A DNA stretch of 64,000 nucleotides from an uncultured Eubacteriales bacterium (lineage in GTDB: Bacteria; Bacillota; Clostridia; Oscillospirales; UBA644). Both the position numbers and the translations under genes were made by a program. The notes under the pieces are model-generated. The model saw nothing but the letters and a program-made list of their open reading frames with translations. It did no database searches and was not told the DNA's origin. The stretch spans positions 1 to 64,000 of the forward strand of contig CAKSBH010000009.1 of the NCBI GenBank assembly GCA_934438175.1. Direction: 5' to 3'. Shown one piece after another: positions 1 to 8,100 of this stretch. Numbering within the stretch: the first letter of the stretch is position 1; the number at the start of each line of letters is the position of its first letter.

Positions 1-767
1 TTCGGCTTTTCCTCCTGCATGATGGAGAGGATGACTTCCTCGGTCAGCTTGCCGTCCTTGCTAAACTCCTTCATTTTGATGGCCTGCGCCAGCGACGGCG
101 TGCAGTCCTCGCACTCCATCGTGTCGTATATGCTCTGCTGCTGTTCTTTGGAGAGGTAGGAAAGCTCCACGGCGGGACGGAAAGCGATCTTGCCGCTGTC
201 CACCATGTCAAGCACCGATGGGATTAGCTCGGTCAAGCGAATAAAGCGTCTGACTTGTTCTCGACTATCACCGGATTGGTTAGCAAGAATATCTCTTGAT
301 TTCTGCTTCCCTGACTTGTGCTCCACTGGGGCACAAGTTAAATCCGACCTCTGACCCTGTCGCTTCATAGCTTCCAGCTTCATCTTATAGGCAAATGCCT
401 TTTCAGACGGCAAGATCGTTTCCCGCTGCAAGTTACTGTCCACCATGATGATCGTCGCTTCATCATCGGTGAGATTGCGGACGATGCAGGGCATTTCGGT
501 GATTCCCGCCAGCGTTGCCGCACACTTTCGCCTATGACCGGCGACCATCTCATAGCCGCCATCCGCTTTGGGGCGAACAAGGGCAGGCACCAGCACGCCG
601 TGCTGCTTTACGCTGTCCACCATCTCCGCCATAGCCTCGTCCTGCTTGACCTTGAACGGATGGTTGGGGAAGTCGGTGATGTCGGCGGGGTTCAGCGTAA
701 CGACCTTTTCAAGCTGGGCCTCCGCACGGCTCTCGTCGGTGGAGAACAGGTCATCGAGCGGTGTCAT
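1..767 (-). CDS. parB: ParB-family partition protein of the mobile element, C-terminus beyond window
   Basis: The frame is open from an ATG at 767 to the window edge (255 codons), so the C-terminus is missing. It reads as a ParB/Spo0J N-terminal nuclease-like domain: a region resembling IxxNPxQPR (TDFPNHPFKVKQ, about residues 32-43), the conserved GHRRKCAA box near residue 78 and the SNLQRETI segment near 112, followed by a helix-turn-helix region. ParB proteins bind centromere-like parS sites and help segregate or stabilise replicons. The start overlaps the end of parA by 17 bp, indicating translational coupling. Sequence flavour matches ParB proteins of Firmicutes integrative elements rather than chromosomal Spo0J. 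A second, unrelated ParB-like gene lies at 58606. Confidence 0.88.
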   Translation of the reverse strand, partial: MTPLDDLFSTDESRAEAQLEKVVTLNPADITDFPNHPFKVKQDEAMAEMVDSVKQHGVLVPALVRPKADGGYEMVAGHRRKCAATLAGITEMPCIVRNLTDDEATIIMVDSNLQRETILPSEKAFAYKMKLEAMKRQGQRSDLTCAPVEHKSGKQKSRDILANQSGDSREQVRRFIRLTELIPSVLDMVDSGKIAFRPAVELSYLSKEQQQSIYDTMECEDCTPSLAQAIKMKEFSKDGKLTEEVILSIMQEEKP

Positions 768-1575
768 CCCTAAATCTCTCGGTTTTGCGCTCAAGCTCCA
801 ACACCTCCTTCGTCAGCGAGCGGTATGCGGCGGCGACCTTGCCGTTCTTGTCGTGGGCAAAGATGCTCTTGCCCCGGCCGCTGGTTTCTGCGGCTCGGAC
901 AGAAAAGGGAATCTCCGTCCCGAACACCCGGATCTTTTCACCATAGTGGGCACGCAGAGATGCGATGATCTCCTTGGCCTCGTTGGTGCGGCTGTCCACC
1001 ATCGTGAACAGGATGCCGTCGATTTTCAGTTTCGGGTTGATCTGACGCTTGACCTTTGCGATGGACTGCATCAGCAGGTCAAGCCCCTTTGCCGAGAGAA
1101 ATGACGGCTGGGACGGGATGATCACGCTGTCCGCTGCGGCCAGTGAGTTGATCGGCATCATGCCAAGCGACGGCATACAGTCAATGATGATATAGTCGTA
1201 ATGGGGTTTGACCGCATTGATATATGTCCGCAGCACGCTTTCCCGGCTCATGGCGTTGATCAGCCGAATCTCCATACCGGACAGTTCAATGTTCGCCGGG
1301 AGCAGGTCAACGCCCTCACCGTGATGCAGAATACCGCAGCCGTCCGGGATAGGGGTATCGTCGATCACATTCTGCATGATATCCGCCAGCGTAACAGGCA
1401 GCTCATCCGGCTTCGGGTAGCCGAGGGAGAGGGTCAAAGAGCCTTGCGCATCTGCGTCAATGAGCAGTACCCGTTTGTTTTGCTGGGCAAGTCCGATGCC
1501 GAGGTTAGCGGTGGTCGTGGTTTTACCCACGCCGCCCTTTTGGTTCGTCACCGCGATCACTTTGCAATTCGCCAT
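751..1575 (-). CDS. parA: ParA-family ATPase of the mobile element
   Basis: This 274-residue protein begins with a deviant Walker A motif, KGGVGKTTT, at about residues 14-22. It continues with the LIDADAQGS Walker A' segment near 39 and IIIDCMPSLG (Walker B) near 129, all typical of ParA/Soj/MinD ATPases. With the overlapping parB downstream it should form an ATP-driven partition module, used by integrative elements for stability or transfer. A strong ribosome site (AAAGGAGGA) lies 8 bases before the ATG. A perfect 11-bp inverted repeat lies just upstream at 1601-1628. Length is normal for the small ParA class that lacks an N-terminal DNA-binding domain. Confidence 0.93.
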   Translation of the reverse strand: MANCKVIAVTNQKGGVGKTTTTANLGIGLAQQNKRVLLIDADAQGSLTLSLGYPKPDELPVTLADIMQNVIDDTPIPDGCGILHHGEGVDLLPANIELSGMEIRLINAMSRESVLRTYINAVKPHYDYIIIDCMPSLGMMPINSLAAADSVIIPSQPSFLSAKGLDLLMQSIAKVKRQINPKLKIDGILFTMVDSRTNEAKEIIASLRAHYGEKIRVFGTEIPFSVRAAETSGRGKSIFAHDKNGKVAAAYRSLTKEVLELERKTERFRDDTAR

Positions 1576-1600
1576 ATGGGGTTCCTCCTTTACATAGATT

Positions 1601-1628
1601 TAGCCGCCTGCGGCGAAGCAGGCGGCTA
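1601..1628. repeat. Perfect 11-bp inverted repeat in the parA leader
   Basis: The arms at 1601-1611 and 1618-1628 are exact reverse complements around a 6-base loop, about 15 bases upstream of the parA ribosome site. No T-run follows on either strand. It could be an operator for ParA/ParB autoregulation, a partition site, or an RNA hairpin; the sequence alone does not decide. Confidence 0.6.
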
Positions 1629-1639
1629 TGTACGGGTAT

Positions 1640-1672
1640 AAAAAAAAGCCACCTGCATTTCTGCAAATGGCT
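1640..1672 (-). terminator. Intrinsic terminator after the 80-aa element gene
   Basis: A hairpin with AGCCA...TGGCT arms (1647-1672) is followed on the minus strand by eight T. It separates the excisionase-like gene from parA. Confidence 0.75.
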
Positions 1673-1678
1673 TAATGG

Positions 1679-1921
1679 TTAAACCCTCGCTTTGAGTGTT
1701 TTACTGTATTTGGCATAATCTTCGCTCAATACATAATCTATCACACAGGCTTTGGGTATAAGATAGGTACATCTTATGTAAAAGTGTTTGACCTTATTTG
1801 CCCGCATTATTTTTCGGGCTGTACTGTCACCGATACCACCCAGCATTGTTTGAAATTCGGGCAGAGTAACAACATCAGGATAGGAAGCGAAAAGTTTTTC
1901 ATAATGTGCGCGTGTTTTCAT
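1679..1921 (-). CDS. Small excisionase-like DNA-binding protein (80 aa)
   Basis: The 80-residue product starts at the ATG at 1921, chosen because an AAGAGGT ribosome site sits 7 bases upstream; longer upstream frames read into the element end. It contains LPEFQTMLGGIGDSTARKIMR (residues 20-40), which looks like the winged helix-turn-helix of small excisionase/MerR-like proteins, followed by a FYIRCTYLIPKACVIDYV strand region. Such genes sit beside attachment sites of Firmicutes integrative elements and often act as directionality factors. The position, first gene inside the element end, supports that role. Function is inferred from fold appearance and context. Confidence 0.72.
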   Translation of the reverse strand: MKTRAHYEKLFASYPDVVTLPEFQTMLGGIGDSTARKIMRANKVKHFYIRCTYLIPKACVIDYVLSEDYAKYSKTLKARV

Positions 1922-2218
1922 AGCGATACCTCTTTCTTCTGAAATTGTGTTGTCAATGGCAGAGAAATACGCTATAATATGTTTGTGGTTTATGAATCTA
2001 TTGCGTGTGCTGTTGTACTCCGTTTGGGGGTAACATCCCTCCGATGTCCCTCCAAAATCCAAAATTTCCGTCAAAATTGGAAAGTGCGGAAATGGCAGAC
2101 GAAACGGAGCTTTTTTACACACCAGTTTCAAAAGTAGTACTGTTTGCAACGCTTTTGGTGTCCGTTAGCGACCTCCATAAGGGGTTGAGTTCGTTTGTAT
2201 TCCCTGTGAAGCAAATAA
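1922..2218. other. Non-coding end of the mobile element next to the attachment site
   Basis: About 300 bases carry no convincing gene. The stretch contains an outward-facing promoter (1950-1978) and several short imperfect repeats of the kind that could bind an integrase, for example GGGGGTAACATCCCTCC near 2025. The only rightward frame here runs through the tRNA fragment and its terminator and is not believable. Confidence 0.5.
1950..1978 (+). promoter_or_regulatory. Outward-facing promoter at the element end
   Basis: TTGTCA (1950-1955), a 17-base spacer and a perfect TATAAT (1973-1978) point toward the attachment site. No gene of the element lies downstream on this strand, so in the integrated state it would transcribe across the truncated tRNA-Leu. 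Confidence 0.6.
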
Positions 2219-2273
2219 CTCAAAATCCAGTCCTGGCGACAGGGTGCGGGTTCGACCCCCGCCACCGGCACCA
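2219..2273 (+). tRNA. 3' half of a tRNA-Leu gene at the element boundary (attachment site)
   Basis: Reading from the anticodon loop (CTCAAAA, anticodon CAA) there are the 3' anticodon stem TCCAG, a long class II variable arm with stem CCTG/CAGG, a T-arm GCGGG-TTCGACC-CCCGC, a 3' acceptor strand CACCGGC, discriminator A and an encoded CCA. A class II variable arm plus CAA fits tRNA-Leu. The expected 5' half (acceptor GCCGGTG, D-arm, 5' anticodon stem) is absent to the left, where element sequence lies. This is therefore a broken tRNA left on the chromosomal side of an insertion; an intact copy should be rebuilt at the other element end. Confidence 0.88.
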
Positions 2274-2310
2274 ACAAAAGAGCAGTCCGTGGGCTGCTCT
2301 TTTGTTTTGA
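2274..2310 (+). terminator. tRNA-Leu terminator
   Basis: A perfect 12-bp stem (2274-2285 with 2294-2305) ending in a T-rich tail begins directly after the CCA end. It belonged to the original tRNA gene. Confidence 0.88.
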
Positions 2311-2406
2311 GAAAGATTTTTCCGCAAAAAACATCCCCGGAGATTCCGAAAGAATTCTTCACGACGCCGTTCTTCGGCGTTCACATGAGGGCAACACAAA
2401 GAGGGC

Positions 2407-2435
2407 TTGACAGTCACATGATTGTGTGGTAAAAT
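2407..2435 (+). promoter_or_regulatory. Promoter for the DUF1836 gene
   Basis: Perfect -35 TTGACA (2407-2412), 17-base spacer, -10 TAAAAT (2430-2435), about 40 bases upstream of the start codon. Confidence 0.8.
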
Positions 2436-2476
2436 GCCAACGTGACAGAAATCGGGAAAAGAAGAGAGGGATTTCA

Positions 2477-3043
2477 ATGAAATATCCGGGAACGACCATC
2501 GAAATTGAGCGCGGGAGAGAACGGGAAGGGCTGGAAGAACGGTTTGCGAAGGGAGAACTGACCCTTTCACAGATAGCAAATCTGACCGGAACGGAGTCCT
2601 ACGACATTCAGAACTGGGTACGACGGGGCTTCTGTCTGCCGCCGGTACAAAAAAAATACGGCATCAAAAGTTTTTGCCGCATCGCCACCATCTGTCTGCT
2701 GCGGGATATCCTTTCCATTACGGAAATCACGGGTCTGCTTACCTACATCAACGGAATGCTGGACGACGAAAGCGACAACCTCATCGGAGACGATGAACTG
2801 TATTTCTGCATTCTGCGCGGACTTCAGTGTATGGAAGGAGTTGTACCCGACCGTCAGCACGTCATCATCGCGGTCGATGCGGCGTCCACCTGCTTTCTGT
2901 GCGACCACGAGGACGTATCCGAACGACTCCACAACGTGCTGGAGGTTGTCATGTATGCATGCATCGCTTCCAAATTCCGCCAAAAGACAAAGGCATGTCT
3001 GGATGCTATTTCCTTACCGAAAGCCATGCGGCGTCCCCGATAA
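2477..3043 (+). CDS. DUF1836 family protein, putative regulator
   Basis: The 188-residue protein is assigned to DUF1836, a Firmicutes family with an N-terminal MerR-like helix-turn-helix. The segment LTLSQIANLTGTESYDIQNW followed by VRRGFCLPPVQKKYGIKSF is the recognisable core: an HTH, then a PP-containing wing. The rest is alpha-helical. The ATG at 2477 is preferred because GAGAGGG lies at correct spacing; a longer upstream frame has no ribosome site. It is monocistronic, with its own promoter and terminator, and is the first gene on the chromosomal side of the tRNA-Leu insertion. DNA targets are unknown. Confidence 0.8.
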   Translation: MKYPGTTIEIERGREREGLEERFAKGELTLSQIANLTGTESYDIQNWVRRGFCLPPVQKKYGIKSFCRIATICLLRDILSITEITGLLTYINGMLDDESDNLIGDDELYFCILRGLQCMEGVVPDRQHVIIAVDAASTCFLCDHEDVSERLHNVLEVVMYACIASKFRQKTKACLDAISLPKAMRRPR

Positions 3044-3056
3044 TTCCACAAAATCT

Positions 3057-3087
3057 GAGGCACACCCGAAGGTGTGCCTCTTTTTTT
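3057..3087 (+). terminator. Terminator of the DUF1836 gene
   Basis: GAGGCACACC-CGAA-GGTGTGCCTC followed by seven T. It abuts the end of the convergent gene at 3086. Confidence 0.92.
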
Positions 3088-3292
3088 ATTTCTGAGGATT
3101 CGGGTCAAAGAGCGTGCAGCCCTCCGCCCGGAAATGCTCAATCTTTTCTCGCACAAGCGCTTCGCTGACGCCGAAATATGCCGCAAAACAACGGATGCAG
3201 AGAAAATCGGTGGCCCCCCGATTGACCATGCGCTTGTAAACGGCAATCTCATCGGAGGAAAGTTCCGCGCCGCACTGACGGCATTGGCTCAT
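3086..3292 (-). CDS. Small zinc-ribbon-like protein (68 aa)
   Basis: The 68-residue protein has two CxxC pairs (CRQC at 4-7 and CIRC at 32-35) that can form a single zinc site, then a helical tail rich in charged residues (VSEALVREKIEHFRAEGC). No family with known function is recognised. Its ATG overlaps the alpha-galactosidase stop codon in an ATGA arrangement, so the two are translationally coupled and co-transcribed. A regulatory or chaperone-like role is possible but nothing in the sequence decides it. Confidence 0.72.
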   Translation of the reverse strand: MSQCRQCGAELSSDEIAVYKRMVNRGATDFLCIRCFAAYFGVSEALVREKIEHFRAEGCTLFDPNPQK

Positions 3293-4446
3293 TTCTTTGC
3301 CAGCTTGCAGAGATAAACCTTGCAGGAATGACCGGCAACGTCCGGCTGGTAATTTTCAAATGCATGCACGGTCTCTCCCGTAAAGATCTCACGCATATTC
3401 AGACCGTAGCCGGAATCCACAGAAAGACCGATATCATGGAATTCCACACAGGGTCTTGCCGTGCCGTCGGCAAAGTTGAAGATACCGAGAGCAAATTCAT
3501 TGTCAGACAACACACGGAACAGCATCAGCACATCGCCGATCTGTCCGTTGACCGGGAAGCAGGGACGGACCTCTTCATCCTGATCGATGCGGAGAAGATC
3601 TTTGTTTTTCAGCAGTTCCAGCACTTCCCTGCCCTGACGGATCTCTTCCTCGGTTTTGCCTTCGGTCATCAGCATCCGGATGTCGGAACCGATCATCAAC
3701 GGAGACGCCATCATGCACCAAAGAGCAAAGTGCATCCGGTATTCGTCCATTGTGCACCCGCCGAAGCCGACATTGCCCTTGCCGAACATTCCGACAATGA
3801 GCATATCCGTGTCGTTGATGCATGCCGGACCGGACATGCTGAGTTTGGGAATCTGGCTGAAAGCGATGTCGCGGAACGAAACCGGACTGTCGTTGATATC
3901 ACCCGTAGAGCGGTACATATGCGCACCAGAAGAGCGGATCCAGCTGTGAACATCGTCCGAACCCCAGTTGCAGGCAGAAAACAGAATGTCGCGTCCCGTG
4001 GCTTTCAGCGCCAGAGACATTTTGCGATAAAGCAGAGGTCCGTCAACATAAGCGGGACGGTAGCAGTAATCGTATTTGAGATAATCCACGCCCCAGTCGG
4101 CAAACGTCTGAGCATCCACGAACTCGTGGTCAAAGCTGGACGGATAGCCGGCGCAGGTCTTCGTTCCGGCGCAGGAATACATCCCGAACTTCAGCCCCTT
4201 GGAATGGATATAATCCGCCAGATATTTCATGCCGTGCGGGAATTTTTCGGGATCGGCAACCAGTCTTCCGTTTTCGTCACGTTCCATTTTGGACCAGCAG
4301 TCGTCAATGACAATGTATTCATAGCCCACGTCCTTCAGACCGAGTTCGACAAACAGATCCGCCGTCTTCATCACAAGATCTTCGGAAATATTTGTGCCGA
4401 AAGTGTTCCAGGAGTTCCACCCCATCGGGGGAGTTTTCGCTAACAT
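3289..4446 (-). CDS. Alpha-galactosidase, glycoside hydrolase family 27
   Basis: This 385-residue enzyme should hydrolyse terminal alpha-1,6-galactosides such as melibiose, raffinose or galactomannan side chains. It begins with the GH27 signature TPPMGWNSWN. The nucleophile Asp126 lies in YLKYDYC and the acid/base Asp183 in the RSTGD motif, matching the RxxxD arrangement of family 27. No signal peptide is seen, so it acts in the cytoplasm on imported oligosaccharides. The start at 4446 is supported by AGAGAGG upstream; an upstream in-frame extension overlaps the promoter. No sugar transporter or regulator adjoins it, only the coupled zinc protein downstream. Length is close to other compact bacterial GH27 enzymes. 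Confidence 0.94.
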   Translation of the reverse strand: MLAKTPPMGWNSWNTFGTNISEDLVMKTADLFVELGLKDVGYEYIVIDDCWSKMERDENGRLVADPEKFPHGMKYLADYIHSKGLKFGMYSCAGTKTCAGYPSSFDHEFVDAQTFADWGVDYLKYDYCYRPAYVDGPLLYRKMSLALKATGRDILFSACNWGSDDVHSWIRSSGAHMYRSTGDINDSPVSFRDIAFSQIPKLSMSGPACINDTDMLIVGMFGKGNVGFGGCTMDEYRMHFALWCMMASPLMIGSDIRMLMTEGKTEEEIRQGREVLELLKNKDLLRIDQDEEVRPCFPVNGQIGDVLMLFRVLSDNEFALGIFNFADGTARPCVEFHDIGLSVDSGYGLNMREIFTGETVHAFENYQPDVAGHSCKVYLCKLAKK

Positions 4447-4505
4447 AATTTTAACCTCTCTCGCTTTTAATATTGTTACAAAAATAAGGAGTTTCGCTTT
4501 TCTGC

Positions 4506-4534
4506 ATTGTAGCATAGAATCAAAAAATATGCAA
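4506..4534 (-). promoter_or_regulatory. Promoter of the alpha-galactosidase gene
   Basis: On the minus strand TTGCAT, a 17-base spacer and TACAAT, 60 bases before the start codon. Confidence 0.7.
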
Positions 4535-4643
4535 GAGGTTTTCGGCACTTTTTTGCATTCCCGAAAAATTTCCGTAATTGTCTTTTTTTCAAAAAATTCT
4601 CTTGCTTTATAAAAAGAAAAATGATATACTACCTAATATAAGT

Positions 4644-4680
4644 AAAAAAACGCTCCGTTCCCCTTTTCGGAAAACGGAGC
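4644..4680 (-). terminator. Terminator of the DUF1540 gene
   Basis: GCTCCGTT/AACGGAGC stem followed on the minus strand by a run of seven T. Confidence 0.88.
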
Positions 4681-4692
4681 AACAGCGGGCTT

Positions 4693-5007
4693 TTATTTCC
4701 GCACAAAGGTTTCGCATTCGGTCCGGTTCTTTTCGGTTGCCCCGATGCCGTTGACATCGACCGAAAGCGCACTGCAGCAGCCATGCTCATTGTAATAACA
4801 TTTTTCTGCCTTGCAGGCAATCTCGTTTTCTCCGCAGCCGCAGCCACAGACCGCATTCTGTGCGGAAGAGGTACGCTCGGTAAAACTGTCGCAGCAGGTC
4901 TGTCCGGATTTTTTCGCATCCATTCCACCGATGCTGACATGGTTCAGATCACATCCGTTTTGCACATTATGTGCGCAGGTGTGAACATTGCAAGAGATTC
5001 TCGACAT
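4693..5007 (-). CDS. Cysteine-rich protein with two DUF1540 domains (104 aa)
   Basis: Two repeats of the DUF1540 pattern are visible. The first is CNVHTCAHNVQNGCDLNHVSIG (about 6-27), ending in a TCCDSF-like Cys pair near 37. The second is IACKAEKCYYNEHGCCSALSV (about 63-83), ending in TECETF. DUF1540 proteins are small, probably metal-binding, and common in spore-forming Clostridia; their role is not known. A stretch of repeated Cys-Gly residues (CGCGC) links the two units. The upstream region has a partial SigG-like element (GAATA, 18 bases, TATGATA), which fits forespore expression only weakly. Confidence 0.88.
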   Translation of the reverse strand: MSRISCNVHTCAHNVQNGCDLNHVSIGGMDAKKSGQTCCDSFTERTSSAQNAVCGCGCGENEIACKAEKCYYNEHGCCSALSVDVNGIGATEKNRTECETFVRK

Positions 5008-5037
5008 GATAATTTCCTCGTTTTTCTTTCGGTTTTC

Positions 5038-5056
5038 CGGACGGAGTAACCGTCCG
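5038..5056. repeat. Short hairpin between divergent genes
   Basis: A perfect inverted repeat CGGACGG-AGTAA-CCGTCCG lies between the DUF1540 gene and the first CotH gene. There is no T-tract, so it is more likely a regulatory or RNA structure than a terminator. Confidence 0.4.
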
Positions 5057-5109
5057 ATATTATCATAACACCGTTTTCGCAGATCTATTCCTTCCGTGAG
5101 GTGATTTTT

Positions 5110-8100
5110 TTGAAACGCAATGCCAAAAACAATCCGTATCTTCCCAAGCGCAATCTTCTGTTTCTTGTACTTGTGTTCGTGGTTCTGATTACCGTCGGTC
5201 TGGTCCTTCTTCTTTCCAACCGGACCGGAACCTCGGACGAAAACAATCCGGGAAGGTCCGGAGCGGCTCTGTATTTCAGCGAGATCATGTCCTCAAACGG
5301 CTCGTCCTGTAAGTTTGAGGACGGAAAATTCCATGACTGGCTGGAAATTCACAACCCGGGAAAATCCGAAGCGGATGTTTCGGGCTTTTCCCTGCTGGGA
5401 CCGGACGGAAAATCCGTCTATGCCTTCCCCCAGGGAACGAAAATTCCGGCTGGCGGATACCTCGCAGTAATCTGTGACAAGGGCTATACCGACTTCAAAT
5501 TGTCCGTTGCCGGCGGGCAGACCATCACCCTTCAGGACCGTGCCGGAAAAACGGTGGATGAGGTCCGCACGTCCAAACTGGAGCCGGGTTTTTCCATGAT
5601 CCGCACCGAATATCCGGGAACATGGTCGATCACGTCCGAAATCACACCGGGCTTTGCCAACGACGCAGACGGTCGGGCAGCTTATCGGGCATCGCTGTTC
5701 AACAGCGCCGCCGGAACGGCCGAAATTGTCATCAACGAAATCATGGCGGTCAATCATCTGACGGTTCGGGACACCGACGGAGATTTCTCCGACTGGATGG
5801 AGTTGAAAAACATTTCCGATCATGCGGTTTCCCTGAAGAATTACACGATTTCCGACCGTGCCGACGATCTGTATCAATGGGTGATACCCGATGTGACCCT
5901 GCAAAGCGGGGAATGCATCACCATATTCTGTTCCGGGAAAAATCGCACGGATACGGAGAAAGAGCTGCATACATCGTTCCGGCTGAGCGAATATGACGGC
6001 GCCTTGTATCTCGCGCAGCCAAACGGATTTGTCTGCGATTCCGTTTCTTACAGCCAGATTCCCGCAAACGCTTCCTACGAACGGCTGGAAAGCGGTGGGT
6101 TTGCGATGACCTATGCCCCGACCCCCGGCTTTGACAACAGCGAAGCGGGCCGCAAAGCGTTTGCCGAACAAAGCGAGAGTTCTCTGCCCGAACTGGTAAT
6201 CTGGGAAGCCATGAGCAAAAACACCTCCTATATCCGGACAAACGGAGGCAAATATTACGACTGGGTCGAACTGAAAAACATTTCCGACCACAACGTATCG
6301 CTGGCGGGATACCGTCTTTCCGCTTCCAGAAAAGAAGACGGCTGGCAGATTCCCGGAAAAGTGCTGAAGCCGGGAGAAAGCGTTGTCCTATACTGTTCCG
6401 GACTAAACGTTACATCTGCCCGCGCAACGACCTGGCACACCGACTTCAAGATCAACGGCAAAGAAGAAATCTATCTGCTGAACGACAGCGGCATCGTGGA
6501 TGCGGTCTGTCTGCTTGCCACCACGACCGACACCTCCATCGGCAGAATGGACGGCGAAAAGGGCTGGTTTTATCTGGATGCCCCCACACCGGGGTATGCC
6601 AACAGTGCCGCAGGAAGGACGGCGTTTGAAAAAGCGACCGGAGCTTCAAAAAAGACCTGGGCGGTCTGGCGCAGCGTAACTGCCGCTCCGGTTGCGGAAA
6701 TAAAAAGCGGCGTATACAACGATGTGGATACGGTCTGCGTCCGACTGTTCGGCGAGGGAACGATTTATTATTCCATCTACGATTCCGGGGACGGAGGAAA
6801 GACTCCCCGTCATATCGACGGGCTGAAATACAATCCGGAAACGGGTATTCTTCTTACCAAAACCGCGGCGATCCGTGCCTATGCCGTCGCGGACGGAAAA
6901 CGGACCAGTTCCCTCACCTGGGCAACATACATTGTAAACGAAAAGCATACCATGGACGTGGTAAGCGTAACGCTGGATCATGACGATCTCTGGTCGGACA
7001 GCCGCGGCATTTATGCCCTCGGACCGAATGCCCGGGATGATGCCGAACGGACCGGCGCAAACTTTTACAAGGACTGGGAGCGTGCCGGCTATGTTGCCCT
7101 GTTCTGCTCCGATGAAGAGGGCTTCTCCCTCCCCTGCGGCGTGAAGATTTTCGGCGGTGCAAGCCGTGCGGGAGACAAAAAATCGCTTCTGCTCAAATTC
7201 CGGGACCGTTACGGAGAAGACGAGCTGGTTTACAATGTTTTTGACAACGATATTTACAGCTTCAAATCTCTGGTGCTGCGTTCCGGCTCACAGGATTATC
7301 TGAAATCCATGCTGCGCGATGAGTGGCTTACGGCGCTGGCAACGGACGGTTCCGAGCATCTGTATGCCCTGGCATACCGCCCGGTGGTGCTGTATCTGAA
7401 CGGCGCGTATTTCGGGGTCTATTTCATCCGTGAAAAAATGGGAGACGATTACATCTCCAAACATCTCAACGTATCGACAGACAGCATCGATTTGCTGGTC
7501 TGCAACGGACGGACGCCCCAGTTGGGATCCTCCAAAGATTACCGGGCGCTCATCAACTATGTCAACACGCATGATCTTCGTAAAAAAGAATATTATGACT
7601 ATGTCTGCTCGCAGGTAGACATCTACAGTCTGATGGATCAGAAGATTGCACGCTTCTTCAGCGGCGATCAGGACACCGGCAACATCCGCTTCTTCCGGTC
7701 TTCCGAAGACAACGGAAAATGGCATTGGGTTCTGTACGACCTGGACTATGCCTTTTACTATTACACAAAATTCTCGTATTACGTCACCAAAATCCGACCG
7801 GGATTCGGGGATGTTGACACCATCTTCCGTCAGATGATCAAAAACGATACGTTCCGGGACATTTTTCTGAAACGGATCGCCGAGCAGCTGAAAACCCGTT
7901 ATTCCTATGAAAACGCGCTGTCTTCCCTGGATGCACTGGCAGCAACACTGGAGCCGGAAATGCCGAGGAACTGTGAACGCTGGCAGACGAAAACCGAGTG
8001 GGGCTCCACCGTCGGAACATACAACGGCTGGGTACGCTCTCTGGAAGGCATCCGGCAGCGGCTGCGTGTCAACATGGCTCTGGAACCCTGCCCGGATACG

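Larger units (their letters stand above)
1..2218. mobile_element. Right end of an integrative (probably conjugative) element, partial
   Basis: The interval carries element-type parB and parA genes and an 80-residue excisionase-like protein. It ends exactly where a tRNA-Leu gene is interrupted at 2219. Genes to the right are chromosomal in style. Integrase, relaxase and the other attachment site are not in the window, so calling it conjugative is inference. The boundary is seen directly as loss of tRNA identity to the left of the anticodon loop. Confidence 0.8.

Noticed and set aside
2005..2310. Rightward frame running from the element end through the tRNA-Leu fragment and its terminator
   Set aside because: It is low-complexity in protein terms, has no ribosome site, and covers a tRNA and a hairpin terminator.
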